Below, piece after piece: positions 1 to 7,524 of a stretch of 64,000 nucleotides of DNA. Source of the DNA: an uncultured Oscillospiraceae bacterium (lineage in GTDB: Bacteria; Bacillota; Clostridia; Oscillospirales; Oscillospiraceae). The first letter of the stretch is position 1. Each line of letters opens with the position of its first letter. A model generated the notes under the pieces. That model saw nothing but the letters and a program-made list of their open reading frames with translations, ran no database searches and was not told the origin of the DNA. Position numbers and translations under genes: made by a program. The stretch lies in assembly GCA_934565795.1 (NCBI GenBank), contig CAKTIM010000010.1, forward strand, positions 10,148 through 74,147, given 5' to 3'.

Positions 1-4
1 TCCA

Positions 5-952
5 ATGACCATGTTTGGCGCGGCCTATCTCGGTTATGTCGGCGGCCTGTTTGAGGAGGGCCTCGAGGTGGGCTTCCCCGCATGGCTGTGGGAAACCAAT
101 GAGGCCATGCTCATTGAATACCCCTTTATCGCGGAGATTGACGAGGATCACATTATCGGCGGCGCGGGGCATCTGTATTGCATCGTGCCGGTCGATGAGA
201 ACGCGACGGTTGCAATCAACCGTGTCCAGTGGAACGAAAAAACACAGACCGACGAGGTCACGGAGGTGCTCTACCGGTCGGAAAGCGGCGAGCCGGTGCT
301 GCTCTTTGCGAATCTCGACGGCGTTGCATATGAGGCCGACACCCAGGTCTTCATCACTGACAACAACGGGAATACCTGCGAATGGTATCCCTCGCTTGAT
401 GCGATGAGCTATCTTGCGCCGTGTATATCGGAAGCTGGAGACTATCTTTCGTTTGACTTTACGGAATATGCCTGGTACAACGCCCCGGCCGAGTTTTCCG
501 CGTGGCTTGCCGACGGCTGGAGCGGCATGACCGCGCTCGGTCTTGCCGGATCGCAGCGTGACGGCATGGGCTGGATCACAGAAACCATGGTGGGGGAAAC
601 CAGCCGCTATGCCTATTTCTCGCTGCGCTTCTATCCTGAGGATGAGACGGGCGGTACGGTCGATCTGAATTGGGTATACGAAAACAGCGACGAATTTGAG
701 GAGATGTGGAGCGGTTTCTGGACGATTCAGACCATCCAGGACGGGCCGAGCTATGTGACACTCAGCTTGTCGCTTGTGGGCGGTAAAAACTATGGCGTCA
801 CGGACGGCCCGATGTATCTGTGTGAGACGTATCCCCTCCTGATCAGCCCGAGCGGCACAGAGCTGCTGGTCGGCGTGGGTGAGAGCGGCATTTGCCTGCC
901 GTTCATGTCGCAAAGCACAACGGCGTGCGTGCTGATGCAGGCCGTAGGATAG
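5..952 (+). CDS. Hypothetical protein, probably 5'-truncated by the window edge
   Basis: I do not recognise this 315-residue protein. It is acidic and rich in aromatic residues, with many short beta-type stretches, and has no obvious P-loop, HTH or transmembrane motif, so a secreted or extracytoplasmic beta-rich protein is possible. The reading frame is open to the left edge and I see no ribosome binding site before the first ATG, so the true start is probably outside the window and an N-terminal signal could be missing. Codon use is GC-rich like the chromosome, unlike the AT-rich genes that follow. It ends at a TAG just before a long gene-free stretch. No function is proposed. Confidence 0.6.
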   Translation: MTMFGAAYLGYVGGLFEEGLEVGFPAWLWETNEAMLIEYPFIAEIDEDHIIGGAGHLYCIVPVDENATVAINRVQWNEKTQTDEVTEVLYRSESGEPVLLFANLDGVAYEADTQVFITDNNGNTCEWYPSLDAMSYLAPCISEAGDYLSFDFTEYAWYNAPAEFSAWLADGWSGMTALGLAGSQRDGMGWITETMVGETSRYAYFSLRFYPEDETGGTVDLNWVYENSDEFEEMWSGFWTIQTIQDGPSYVTLSLSLVGGKNYGVTDGPMYLCETYPLLISPSGTELLVGVGESGICLPFMSQSTTACVLMQAVG

Positions 953-1170
953 AAGGCGTGCAGGGAGCAAACTGCTTTGAGGTTTGCATTCACAACTTCT
1001 GTTTGATAGCAATCTACCGTCCAAGTCCATGTCCGAGGCAATGACCTGTTCGGCTCACAGTACCGGGGAAAGAGATTATGTAATGGTATGGCAACAGAAA
1101 TAGACAATTTCAGTTTGTATAGCATAGCACAGCTATATTTTTTCCTAAATAGTAGTTCAATCGGTAATAG

Positions 1171-1244
1171 TTGCACCTCCTAAAGCCGTGGTTGCACCCC
1201 CTTAAAATCAAAATGCACCCCCTCTGAACCGAAGTTGCACCCCC
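1171..1244. repeat. Cluster of four TTGCACCCCC-like words
   Basis: The words ttgcacctcc, ttgcaccccc, atgcaccccc and ttgcaccccc occur in direct orientation at about 20-bp spacing within 75 bp. Short direct repeats like this are typical of the ends of some insertion sequences, such as the IS21 family, but no transposase is nearby, so this could be an orphan transposon end or a protein-binding array. Confidence 0.5.
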
Positions 1245-1280
1245 ATAAAATAGTTTCTATTAAAATTAGAGTTATTTGCC

Positions 1281-1316
1281 AATAGAAATACCCCGCTTCG
1301 GCGGGGTATTTCTATT
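1281..1316. terminator. Perfect 16-bp hairpin with TTCG loop
   Basis: The arms aatagaaataccccgc and gcggggtatttctatt are perfectly complementary around a ttcg tetraloop. The right arm is followed by ttggtgg, not a long T-run, so terminator function is only moderate. The right half of the hairpin is repeated at the start of the second 142-bp unit at 1435, so it is also part of the repeat family. Confidence 0.5.
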
Positions 1317-1434
1317 GGTGGAATAAAGACAGGGGGAATCGAACCGATTCAATCAGAGCGCCAGTGGCGCTCTGGTGCATTTCGGCTCGACGAAATGCAC
1401 ACAATAATGTCCTCGATTCCCCTCGGCTCTACGT
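1293..1434. repeat. 142-bp cloverleaf repeat, copy 1
   Basis: First of two tandem units. Inside, ggggaatcga near 1336 pairs with tcgattcccc near 1413 as an outer stem. That stem encloses two hairpins, agagcgcc/ggcgctct and gtgcatttcg/cgaaatgcac, giving a three-way junction. The ends (tggtggaat on one side, ctcgattcccctcggct on the other) resemble tRNA T-arm plus acceptor 3' ends on opposite strands, but no full tRNA can be folded. It could be a tRNA-derived mobile repeat, an attachment site remnant or a structured RNA. Confidence 0.65.
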
Positions 1435-1576
1435 CCGCTTCGGCGGGGTATTTCTATTGGTGGAATTAAAGGCAGGGGGAATCGAACCGATTCAATCAGA
1501 GCGCCGGTGGCGCTCTGGTGCATTTCGGCTCGACGAAATGCACACAATGATGTCCTCGATTCCCCTCGGCTCCACC
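1435..1576. repeat. 142-bp cloverleaf repeat, copy 2
   Basis: Second unit, nearly identical to the first. Differences include ataaagac to attaaaggc, gccagtggc to gccggtggc, and caataatg to caatgatg. The loop change leaves the hairpin stems intact. The unit runs directly into the hairpin at 1570. The tandem arrangement suggests duplication by slippage, or two successive insertions at one site. Confidence 0.65.
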
Positions 1577-1608
1577 GTAATTTTGATGGAAACACGGTGG
1601 ACTTTTTT
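1570..1608 (+). terminator. Terminator-like hairpin, left flank of the kinase gene
   Basis: The arms tccaccgt and acggtgga enclose an AT-rich loop and are followed by cttttttat, a normal intrinsic terminator layout. A closely related sequence (tccaccgtaattt, then tggactttta) occurs at 2553-2593 on the other side of the kinase gene. Confidence 0.55.
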
Positions 1609-1790
1609 ATATTATATATTGTTTAATAGGCTGCATTATGGTAAAATGATTTCTACAGATCGGAATTTGCGGAGGTGAAATGAATATGATGATGTTCTTA
1701 AAATTAAGAAATATCTGAGTACATAGAACTATGTTAAATAGTTTTATGTATAGGCAAACACTAAAAACTATTTAATAGAGGGATTATACA

Positions 1791-2435
1791 ATGATATTTC
1801 AAGATAATGTAATCAAAGAGTACTTAAAAAACGTTTATTTTATAACAGGAACCCCCTGCGGAGGAAAGACAACCATTTCACATGCATTAGCAGAAAAATA
1901 TGGATTAGAATTATTTGATGCGGATGAGAGATTTGATGAGCACAGAAAAATATCAGATCCATTATTTCAGCCTGCTATGAATACTCATTTTAAAAGTGCC
2001 GATGAATTTTTTGGAAGAACAGTTGAAGAATATAAGAATTGGTTGTTGAGTAATACTCGGGAACAGTTAGAGTTTGTCCTTCTTGATTTGATTCGCTTAT
2101 CAAAAAATAAGAAGGTTTTGTGCGATTGTCATCTTACAGTTGATCAAGCTCTTACTTTTTCTGAACCCGCGAGAGTTGTTTTTCTCATAAAAGATCCATC
2201 TAATCTTGTTGATGAATATAGTAATCGACCAGATCATCAGGGATTTTCTCAGTACCTAAATTCGGCGACTGATATAGAAAAAGCGAAACAAACTGTGAAT
2301 ACTACATTATATGAACTCCATGTAAATCGTATAGAGGAGATTAAAAGAAGTTCTTTCTTTTGGATAGAGAAAACTGCGGATAGTACAGTTGAGGGCACAT
2401 TAACTTGTGTTGAAAAGTATTTAGGCCTAATGTAG
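1791..2435 (+). CDS. P-loop kinase-like NTPase, AT-rich, likely acquired
   Basis: A 214-residue soluble protein that begins with a Walker A loop, GTPCGGKTT (residues about 20-28), in the layout of shikimate/adenylate-type small-molecule kinases, followed by an acidic FDADERFDE segment that could bind substrate. Length fits single-domain P-loop kinases. The substrate is unknown. The ATG is preceded by agaggga. Codon use is strikingly AT-rich compared with genes after 4990, and the gene lies alone between two related hairpins, both consistent with horizontal acquisition. Other possibilities are an antibiotic-modifying or nucleotide kinase. Kinase fold is likely; function is unassigned. Confidence 0.75.
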   Translation: MIFQDNVIKEYLKNVYFITGTPCGGKTTISHALAEKYGLELFDADERFDEHRKISDPLFQPAMNTHFKSADEFFGRTVEEYKNWLLSNTREQLEFVLLDLIRLSKNKKVLCDCHLTVDQALTFSEPARVVFLIKDPSNLVDEYSNRPDHQGFSQYLNSATDIEKAKQTVNTTLYELHVNRIEEIKRSSFFWIEKTADSTVEGTLTCVEKYLGLM

Positions 2436-2552
2436 TTGAAGAACGACATTTGACTGTTGCGCATTTTGCTCAATGAATTGGTGCCACAAATTGAGAAGTA
2501 CTCTTAATTTGTGACATCTTATCATTCTTCAGAATTACAGTTCTCCACCATA

Positions 2553-2593
2553 AGTCCACCGTAATTTAGATAGATTACGTTGGACTTTTATGT
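2553..2593 (+). terminator. Terminator-like hairpin, right flank of the kinase gene
   Basis: The sequence agtccaccgtaat pairs imperfectly with attacgttggact and is followed by tttta. It is related to the hairpin at 1570-1608 and could terminate the kinase gene. A TATAAT at 2594-2599 just behind it may be the -10 box for the next gene, though I see no good -35 box. Confidence 0.55.
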
Positions 2594-2638
2594 TATAATG
2601 TATTTGCTAAATAACTGTAAGTGTATTGGAGGCAGAAC

Positions 2639-2983
2639 ATGGAAAGAAAGTATCCTGCTAAAATGTTTTGGTTCTTTGTTCTTACCAATTTTTTGTTTCA
2701 CTTCTTCTATCTTTCAATTTCTGGAATAATCCTTTGTATTGTTGGAATTTGGGTAAAATGTTGCCTGTGGGTTGGGCTTGCTGTCCTCGGTTTGGATATG
2801 ATTCTCTCGTTTTTTGAACAGCTGCGCATCCGAAGGGTCACTGTGATCCCCAGTGATAACCCTGAGTTTAATGAATTAATGGACGCATTCTGCGGTGCGG
2901 ATAGCCTTAAAGCAGTAAAAAGGATTGTGGACGAAAAAGCCGCAACTTTTCCATCTGCTGAAGCACAAGAAGAGGAAAAATAA
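2639..2983 (+). CDS. Small two-helix membrane protein, unknown function
   Basis: A 114-residue protein with two hydrophobic segments (about residues 9-35 and 38-58) and a charged C-terminal cytoplasmic tail ending in EEEK. The ATG at 2639 is chosen because tggagg lies six bases upstream; an in-frame GTG 18 bases earlier would put that site inside the gene. Base composition is intermediate between the AT-rich kinase and the chromosomal genes. It is followed after about 20 bp by another membrane protein, so the two are probably co-transcribed. No family recognised. Confidence 0.65.
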   Translation: MERKYPAKMFWFFVLTNFLFHFFYLSISGIILCIVGIWVKCCLWVGLAVLGLDMILSFFEQLRIRRVTVIPSDNPEFNELMDAFCGADSLKAVKRIVDEKAATFPSAEAQEEEK

Positions 2984-3004
2984 ATTGGGAGTTGAAAATT
3001 TTGT

Positions 3005-3448
3005 ATGGGTACGATAAAGGAAATCCTGCATGAAAAAAGGAGATCAACAGAAGAACATATCAGACAGCTCCAGCGGGAGGGAAAGCAAGGTGTCCGCTAT
3101 ACAGCTATGATGCCGGATATTCCATTTCTGGTGTTCGGGCTGTTAAGTGATATTGGCTGGATAATGCATCTTGCAGCGGGCATTGCTTACTTTTGCAGGA
3201 ATGGGCTTCACCATGTGTCAGACTACATAGCGCTTGTTGCGCTGGCTGCTGTTATATTTGGCGTTGCCTATATCATTTACCTGAACAAAATACACGAAAA
3301 GGAAATTGCCACAAGGCTTCAGAAGAATTTAGGCTTTGGTCTGACTGCCTATTCTGGATTGGCAGGGGCGGCTATTGGAATATTTCAGATCGTGATATAT
3401 ACAAGTGCTCCATCAGAGCTTGTGTGGATGCAATTGGCGGATTTTTAA
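3005..3448 (+). CDS. Small membrane protein, apparent C-terminal frameshift
   Basis: This 147-residue protein has a charged coiled N-terminus (residues 1-30) and three hydrophobic segments (about 40-62, 70-92 and 108-130). The frame stops at 3446-3448 after MQLADF. The -1 frame from about 3438 continues to 3513 and encodes GFLNFASGLPIYLSFKKG and a short tail, a plausible fourth membrane helix and end. Joining the frames reads MQLAGFLNFASG, as expected if one base was lost from ggcgg. I therefore suspect a recent frameshift or assembly error; a genuine short protein is the alternative. Function unknown. Confidence 0.6.
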   Translation: MGTIKEILHEKRRSTEEHIRQLQREGKQGVRYTAMMPDIPFLVFGLLSDIGWIMHLAAGIAYFCRNGLHHVSDYIALVALAAVIFGVAYIIYLNKIHEKEIATRLQKNLGFGLTAYSGLAGAAIGIFQIVIYTSAPSELVWMQLADF

Positions 3449-3594
3449 ATTTTGCTTCGGGATTGCCAATTTATCTCTCATTCAAAAAAGGAATTTTCTA
3501 TGGTGTAAAATAGCGGTCACACTCTGCGCGATACATATATAGATTGCTCGGAAGGCTGCCGCAGCAGATAAAATCAACATTTGGAGGATAGGAT

Positions 3595-4029
3595 ATGGTG
3601 CGAGGGGCGGGAAAACAGGATTTAGGTGTTTTGGCAAATTTGGCAGTACAAATGTGGGATGAAAATTCTGTCAGCGAGTTGATTGCCGAATTTTCAGAAA
3701 TGATTTCTAAAGGCAAATCCCAATTCTTTTTGAAAAATGAAAATGATATACCGATTGGCTTTGCCCAGTGCCAGCTACGATATGACTATGTGGAGGGAAC
3801 AAAAACCAGTCCTGTCGGTTACTTAGAGGGAATTTACATAAAGGATGGTTATCGCAGGAAGGGGTATGCAAAAGAGCTTTTAACGGAATGTGAGTCATGG
3901 GCAAGAAGCAATGGCTGTCGGGAGTTCGCCAGTGATTGCGAAATAGATAATACGGCCAGCCTTCACTTCCACAAAGCTATGAATTTTACAGAAGCAAACA
4001 GAAATATCTGTTTTATGAAAACCCTGTAA
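3595..4029 (+). CDS. GNAT acetyltransferase, aminoglycoside 6'-N-acetyltransferase-like
   Basis: A 144-residue single-domain GNAT protein. The acetyl-CoA loop is in GIYIKDGYRRKGYAKELL (about residues 84-101), with the R-R-K-G-Y-A form of the Q/RxxGxG/A motif. The N-terminal AGKQDLGVLANLAVQMWDE and the motif SPVGYLEGIY match the overall pattern of AAC(6')-I enzymes, which acetylate the 6'-amino group of aminoglycosides. The ATG has ggaggatag upstream. It stands alone in the accessory zone. The specific substrate cannot be read from sequence, and many chromosomal relatives are not proven resistance genes. Confidence 0.8.
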   Translation: MVRGAGKQDLGVLANLAVQMWDENSVSELIAEFSEMISKGKSQFFLKNENDIPIGFAQCQLRYDYVEGTKTSPVGYLEGIYIKDGYRRKGYAKELLTECESWARSNGCREFASDCEIDNTASLHFHKAMNFTEANRNICFMKTL

Positions 4030-4079
4030 AATTCCAATTGTGCAAATCTAGCGTATTATTTGAATTTTGGAGCGCACAA

Positions 4080-4358
4080 ATGAAAGTACGAATTAAGGTA
4101 GTTGCTGGAGCAAATGAAGTACAGTGGTTATATTCTCAGGATTGGGTATATCATGATTACGGTAATTGTAAAAGGCATTTGCAAATTATCTTTCCGTATA
4201 AGGATGGAATGAAGAATGAAGAAAAATATCCTCTTATTTTATTCATTCCTGGTTCAGCTTGGCATAAACAAGAGATGTATAATGATATTCCACAGTATGC
4301 AACTTTGGCAAAGCGAGGGTATGTAGTGGCGGTAATGGAGTATGGAGTTGTTAAATGA
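4080..4358 (+). pseudogene. Truncated alpha/beta-hydrolase (esterase) fragment
   Basis: Only about 92 residues remain. The segment FPYKDGMKNEEKYPLILFIP, then a GSAWHKQ turn and IPQYATLAKRGYVVAVMEY, is the N-terminal strand-turn-strand part of acetyl-esterase-type alpha/beta hydrolases. The nucleophile elbow (GxSxG), acid and histidine are all missing because the frame stops at 4358. The ATG at 4080 has ttggag upstream. The next gene starts inside its stop codon, so the coding end looks like a deletion junction with the downstream acetyltransferase. Probably non-functional. Confidence 0.6.
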
Positions 4359-4990
4359 TGATAATCAGAAACGAAGAAGAGAAAGACTTCCGTGCTGTGG
4401 AAGAAATGACGAAAAAGGCTTTCTGGAATGTCCACGTTCCGGGATGCAATGAGCACTACCTGGCGCATGTACTGAGAGGTCACACTGATTTTGTTCCAGA
4501 GCTTGACTTTGTTGCAGAAGAGGATGGAAAAATCATAGGCAATATCATGTACACGAAATGCAGGCTGGTGGATGGACAGGGAAATGAAAAGAATGCATTG
4601 ACCTTCGGCCCGCTGAGCATCCATCCTGACTATCAGCGCAAAGGGTATGGAAAGCAGCTCCAGCTTCATTCCTTTCAGCGGGCAAAGGAGCTGGGGTTCG
4701 ATACGATCGTGATTTTTGGCAATCCGGAAAACTACGTGGGAACTGGATTTAAAAATGGCAAGCACTTTCAGGTAGGCCTTGGGGGCACCTATCCCGTTGC
4801 GTTGCTTGTAAAGGAGCTGAACGACGGCGTTCTGAGCGGCAGGGAATGGAGCTACATAGAAAGCCCTGCCTATGAAATCAATGAGGCGGATGCAGAGGCG
4901 TTTGACAAGGACTTCGAGCAGATGGAGAAAGCATATCAGCCAAGTCAGGAGCTTTTTTACATTTACAGCAGGTCTGCTGTTGTACGCTGA
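4355..4990 (+). CDS. GNAT family N-acetyltransferase (YhbS-like)
   Basis: A 211-residue acetyltransferase. The N-terminal half is a GNAT domain with LTFGPLSIHPDYQRKGYGKQL (about residues 85-105), containing the QRKGYG acetyl-CoA loop, followed by the FGNPENYVGTGF substrate-side strand typical of the YhbS/COG3153 group. The C-terminal 50 residues form an acidic helical tail. It overlaps the truncated esterase by four bases (ATGA). Codon use is already close to the chromosomal average, which may mark the right edge of the AT-rich accessory zone. Substrate unknown. Confidence 0.82.
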   Translation: MMIIRNEEEKDFRAVEEMTKKAFWNVHVPGCNEHYLAHVLRGHTDFVPELDFVAEEDGKIIGNIMYTKCRLVDGQGNEKNALTFGPLSIHPDYQRKGYGKQLQLHSFQRAKELGFDTIVIFGNPENYVGTGFKNGKHFQVGLGGTYPVALLVKELNDGVLSGREWSYIESPAYEINEADAEAFDKDFEQMEKAYQPSQELFYIYSRSAVVR

Positions 4991-5141
4991 TCCGGCAAGC
5001 CCTAATCGGGATATTTGAAAGGGCAGGGGAATTCCTGAGCCATCGAGCTCTGCTGATCAAGTGTGTGCCAGACGGCGCGCTTGAGGCTGCGGATTTATGA
5101 AACGTACAAAGAAATAACAGTCAGGCTATGGGTATCATTTT

Positions 5142-5828
5142 ATGAAAGAATTTCTGAATCGAATAAGAAGCAGGGAACAAACCGTTTCGGTACATAAGCA
5201 GATGCTTTACACGCTGCTGCTGGCGCTGCTGGGCGTCGCGTTGGGGACTTTTTCCAAATTTCTGGATACCACAGCCAGCAACGAGCTGCCATTTCTGCTG
5301 GAATATTTGGACATCAGAAACTTCCTGGGACGGTTTGCCTTTTGGGTGGTAATTGCTTTGTGCATCGCGGTTTACAGCAGCGCTCCACTGCGGGGTGCGG
5401 TCAACGTATTTACCTTCTTTGTGGGGATGGTTGGGAGCTATTATCTGTACTCCAAATTCATTGCCGGCTTTTTCCCGCGAAGCTATGCGCTTATCTGGGT
5501 GGGCTTTACTGCTGCCGCGCCCCTTTTGGCAGTTTTGTGCTGGTATGCCAAGGGAACTGGAAAAATTGCGCTTATGCTTTCGGCAGTCATTACAGCGGTG
5601 CTGTTTAACATGACATTCGTCTATGGGTGGGGCTATTTTGAACCCCGGTCGGTTTTAGAGGCGGTGTGCTTTCTTGGCGGCGTGTTTGCGCTTCGGCGGC
5701 AGACGGTAAAGGAAACCGCCCTGATGCTGCTGATTGGCATTGGAATCGCGTTTCTCCTGAATGCAGTGTCCCGTTTCGCTTTGGGTAATCAGAAGATGGG
5801 CTGCCGGACTGACCGCCTGAAACAATAA
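5142..5828 (+). CDS. Six-helix integral membrane protein, unknown function
   Basis: A 228-residue protein with about six hydrophobic segments from residue 22 to residue 210 and a basic N-terminus. No catalytic motif is visible. The pattern resembles uncharacterised DUF6518-type membrane proteins, but this is only a resemblance by eye. It stands alone and ends just before a bidirectional terminator shared with asnA. Confidence 0.65.
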   Translation: MKEFLNRIRSREQTVSVHKQMLYTLLLALLGVALGTFSKFLDTTASNELPFLLEYLDIRNFLGRFAFWVVIALCIAVYSSAPLRGAVNVFTFFVGMVGSYYLYSKFIAGFFPRSYALIWVGFTAAAPLLAVLCWYAKGTGKIALMLSAVITAVLFNMTFVYGWGYFEPRSVLEAVCFLGGVFALRRQTVKETALMLLIGIGIAFLLNAVSRFALGNQKMGCRTDRLKQ

Positions 5829-5840
5829 AGCTATAAAAAT

Positions 5841-5875
5841 TCCCCGCACCGTGCGTGATGCATGCGGTGCGGGGA
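5841..5875 (-). terminator. Intrinsic terminator between convergent genes
   Basis: The stem tccccgcacc/ggtgcgggga is perfect. On the minus strand it is followed by aattttta, which suits asnA; on the plus strand the tail is weaker. Confidence 0.75.
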
Positions 5876-5882
5876 AATGCTT

Positions 5883-6890
5883 TTACAGCAGGGGAATGCC
5901 TGCTTTTTCACAGGCTTCGATTGTGGCGCTGTCCCATACGCTGGACTGAACCTCGCCGATGTGGGCGCAGCCCAGGAGCAGCATGGATAGACGGGACTGG
6001 CCGATACCGCCGCCGATGGTCAGGGGAAGCTCTCCGGCCAGCAGCATTTTGTGGAACGGGAGATTCCGGCGCTCGTCGCATCCGGCAAGCTTCAGCTGCC
6101 GATCCAGGGACTCGGCGTCCACACGGATGCCCATGGAGGATATCTCCAGCGCCCGATCCAGCACTGCATCCCAGAAGAAGATGTCGCAGTTCAGCGCCCA
6201 GTCGTCGTAGTCCGGGGCGCGGCCGTCATGGGGCTTGCCGGAGCGGAGTTTACCGCCAATCTGCATGATGCAGGCGGTCCTGTGTTCCTTGACGTAGGCC
6301 TTTTCCCGCTGGGAGGGGGCAAGGTCGGGATACAGATCCTCCAGCTCCTGAGAGGTGATAAAGCTCACATCAGGGGATAATTCCGTGCGCAGCTGGGGAT
6401 AGCGCACATGCAGCCGGTCATTGGTGTTGCAGATGGCGCGGACAATGGCAGTGACGATCAGCTTCAGAAAGTCCAGATTCCGATTGTCCCGGGTGATGAT
6501 CTTCTCCCAGTCCCACTGGTCGACATAGATGGAATGAACATTGTCCAGCTCCTCGTCCCGGCGGATGGCGTTCATGTCCGTGTACAGGCCGTTGCCCACC
6601 GTGAAATGATAGCGCTTCAGCGCCAGACGCTTCCATTTTGCCAGGGAGTGCACCACCTGGGCATCCGCGCCCACGGCGGGAACATCAAAGCTGACAGGCC
6701 GCTCATAGCCGTTCAGGTTGTCGTTCAGACCGGAATCCTCGGTGACGAACAGCGGCGCGGACACCCGCTTGAGATTCAGCGCGGAGGAAAATTCATCCTG
6801 AAAGGTCGCCTTGATATAGGCAATGGCCCGCTGGGTATCGTAGGCATCCAGAACAGGGGTATAGTGTTCGGGAATATAGATTTTATTCAT
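5883..6890 (-). CDS. asnA: Aspartate--ammonia ligase
   Basis: Ammonia-dependent asparagine synthetase, which makes asparagine from aspartate, NH3 and ATP in the cytoplasm. The 335 residues match the usual 330-335. Family hallmarks include [25 protein letters not shown] near residue 40, [37 protein letters not shown] in the aminoacyl-tRNA-synthetase-like core, and the C-terminal [23 protein letters not shown] motif 3. The start ATG has gggtg upstream. It is a single-gene unit. I looked for a T-box leader in the upstream gap and saw none of its conserved sequences. Confidence 0.95.
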   Translation of the reverse strand: MNKIYIPEHYTPVLDAYDTQRAIAYIKATFQDEFSSALNLKRVSAPLFVTEDSGLNDNLNGYERPVSFDVPAVGADAQVVHSLAKWKRLALKRYHFTVGNGLYTDMNAIRRDEELDNVHSIYVDQWDWEKIITRDNRNLDFLKLIVTAIVRAICNTNDRLHVRYPQLRTELSPDVSFITSQELEDLYPDLAPSQREKAYVKEHRTACIMQIGGKLRSGKPHDGRAPDYDDWALNCDIFFWDAVLDRALEISSMGIRVDAESLDRQLKLAGCDERRNLPFHKMLLAGELPLTIGGGIGQSRLSMLLLGCAHIGEVQSSVWDSATIEACEKAGIPLL

Positions 6891-7306
6891 TTGGTATCAC
6901 CCTTTCGCATATGTGCACTCACGCATTTGCAAGTCCACGTTCTATTCTATTCATTTTTGTTGCAAAATCAAGAAATTTTTTTGATAATTCGATTTATTCT
7001 GCCGGAATGCCGGGTGCAAAATTTCCTGGGAAATGGATGAGAAATCTATGGTGCTTAGATGATATGCATTGGATCGCACAAAAATGATTGCCTTTGGATG
7101 CAGATATGTTACAAGTCTGATGCAATTCCCTTGTAAATTACCATCAGGGAGCAGGACAAGAAAACTGCATCTCATAAAATTCTTAAAAAAATTTCTGAAA
7201 GCTGTGACGAATCCACTCTGAAATCCGTCTATAAGGGTGAGAGGCAGTTCAGCCCGGAGGAAAACCATTCCGCAACCCACACTCTATAATAAGGAGGAAC
7301 AGAATA
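6891..7306. other. Divergent intergenic region, no gene seen
   Basis: About 415 bp between the starts of asnA and the small ORF at 7307. The asnA side is AT-rich and contains TTGCAA and TAGAAC on the minus strand about 15 bp apart, a possible promoter. The rest has no clear hairpin, T-box or known riboswitch core that I can recognise; the 40 bp before the small ORF are purine-rich. Confidence 0.4.
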
Positions 7307-7483
7307 ATGAATACCCAAAGAGAATTACATACTTCCGTGATTCGGAAAAGCGCGTGGATCGATGCCGCAAATCGGATCGTATCCTTTCAGCAGATCGGCG
7401 AAGCAGCCTGCTACACCGCAGATGAGCCGGAGTTCTGGCCCCATATTATGGAGCTGGTCAGTGTCGGCTATCGTTTGCAGTAA
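7307..7483 (+). CDS. Small conserved-looking protein (58 aa)
   Basis: A 58-residue soluble protein starting MNTQRELHTSV and ending VSVGYRLQ. It has the best ribosome binding site of the neighbourhood (aaggagg, eight bases before the ATG) and is followed within ten bases by a strong terminator, so it is a complete monocistronic gene despite its size. The pattern of a basic N-terminus, a SFQQIGEAACY strand and EFWPHIMELVSVGYR resembles small uncharacterised gut Clostridia proteins I have seen, but I cannot name a family. Confidence 0.7.
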   Translation: MNTQRELHTSVIRKSAWIDAANRIVSFQQIGEAACYTADEPEFWPHIMELVSVGYRLQ

Positions 7484-7489
7484 TGATGA

Positions 7490-7524
7490 TCCGGGCGCCC
7501 GTTTTCGGGACGCCCGGATTTTTT
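7490..7524 (+). terminator. Intrinsic terminator behind the 58-aa gene
   Basis: The stem ccgggcg/cgcccgg is followed by attttttac. It also overlaps the 3' end of the convergent HAD gene. Confidence 0.8.

Larger units (their letters stand above)
953..1790. other. Gene-free accessory stretch with repeats
   Basis: No convincing gene lies here. The open frames that exist overlap repeats and lack ribosome binding sites. The stretch holds a TGCACCCCC word cluster (1171-1244), a perfect hairpin (1281-1316), two tandem 142-bp cloverleaf units (1293-1576) and a terminator-like hairpin (1570-1608). From about 1600 on it is AT-rich and probably carries the promoter of the kinase gene at 1791. Confidence 0.6.

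Noticed and set aside
1320..1580. tRNA gene
   Set aside because: T-arm and acceptor-like ends are present, but the T-stem does not pair and no anticodon or D-arm can be placed.
1353..1678. Open frames on both strands across the 142-bp units
   Set aside because: They arise because the repeat is a near palindrome; they have no binding site and their residues repeat with the DNA.
5883..7040. Plus-strand frames opposite asnA
   Set aside because: These are antisense shadows of a well-conserved gene, without ribosome binding sites.
6891..7200. T-box or other riboswitch upstream of asnA
   Set aside because: I could not find the T-box core or another known aptamer core in this AT-rich stretch.
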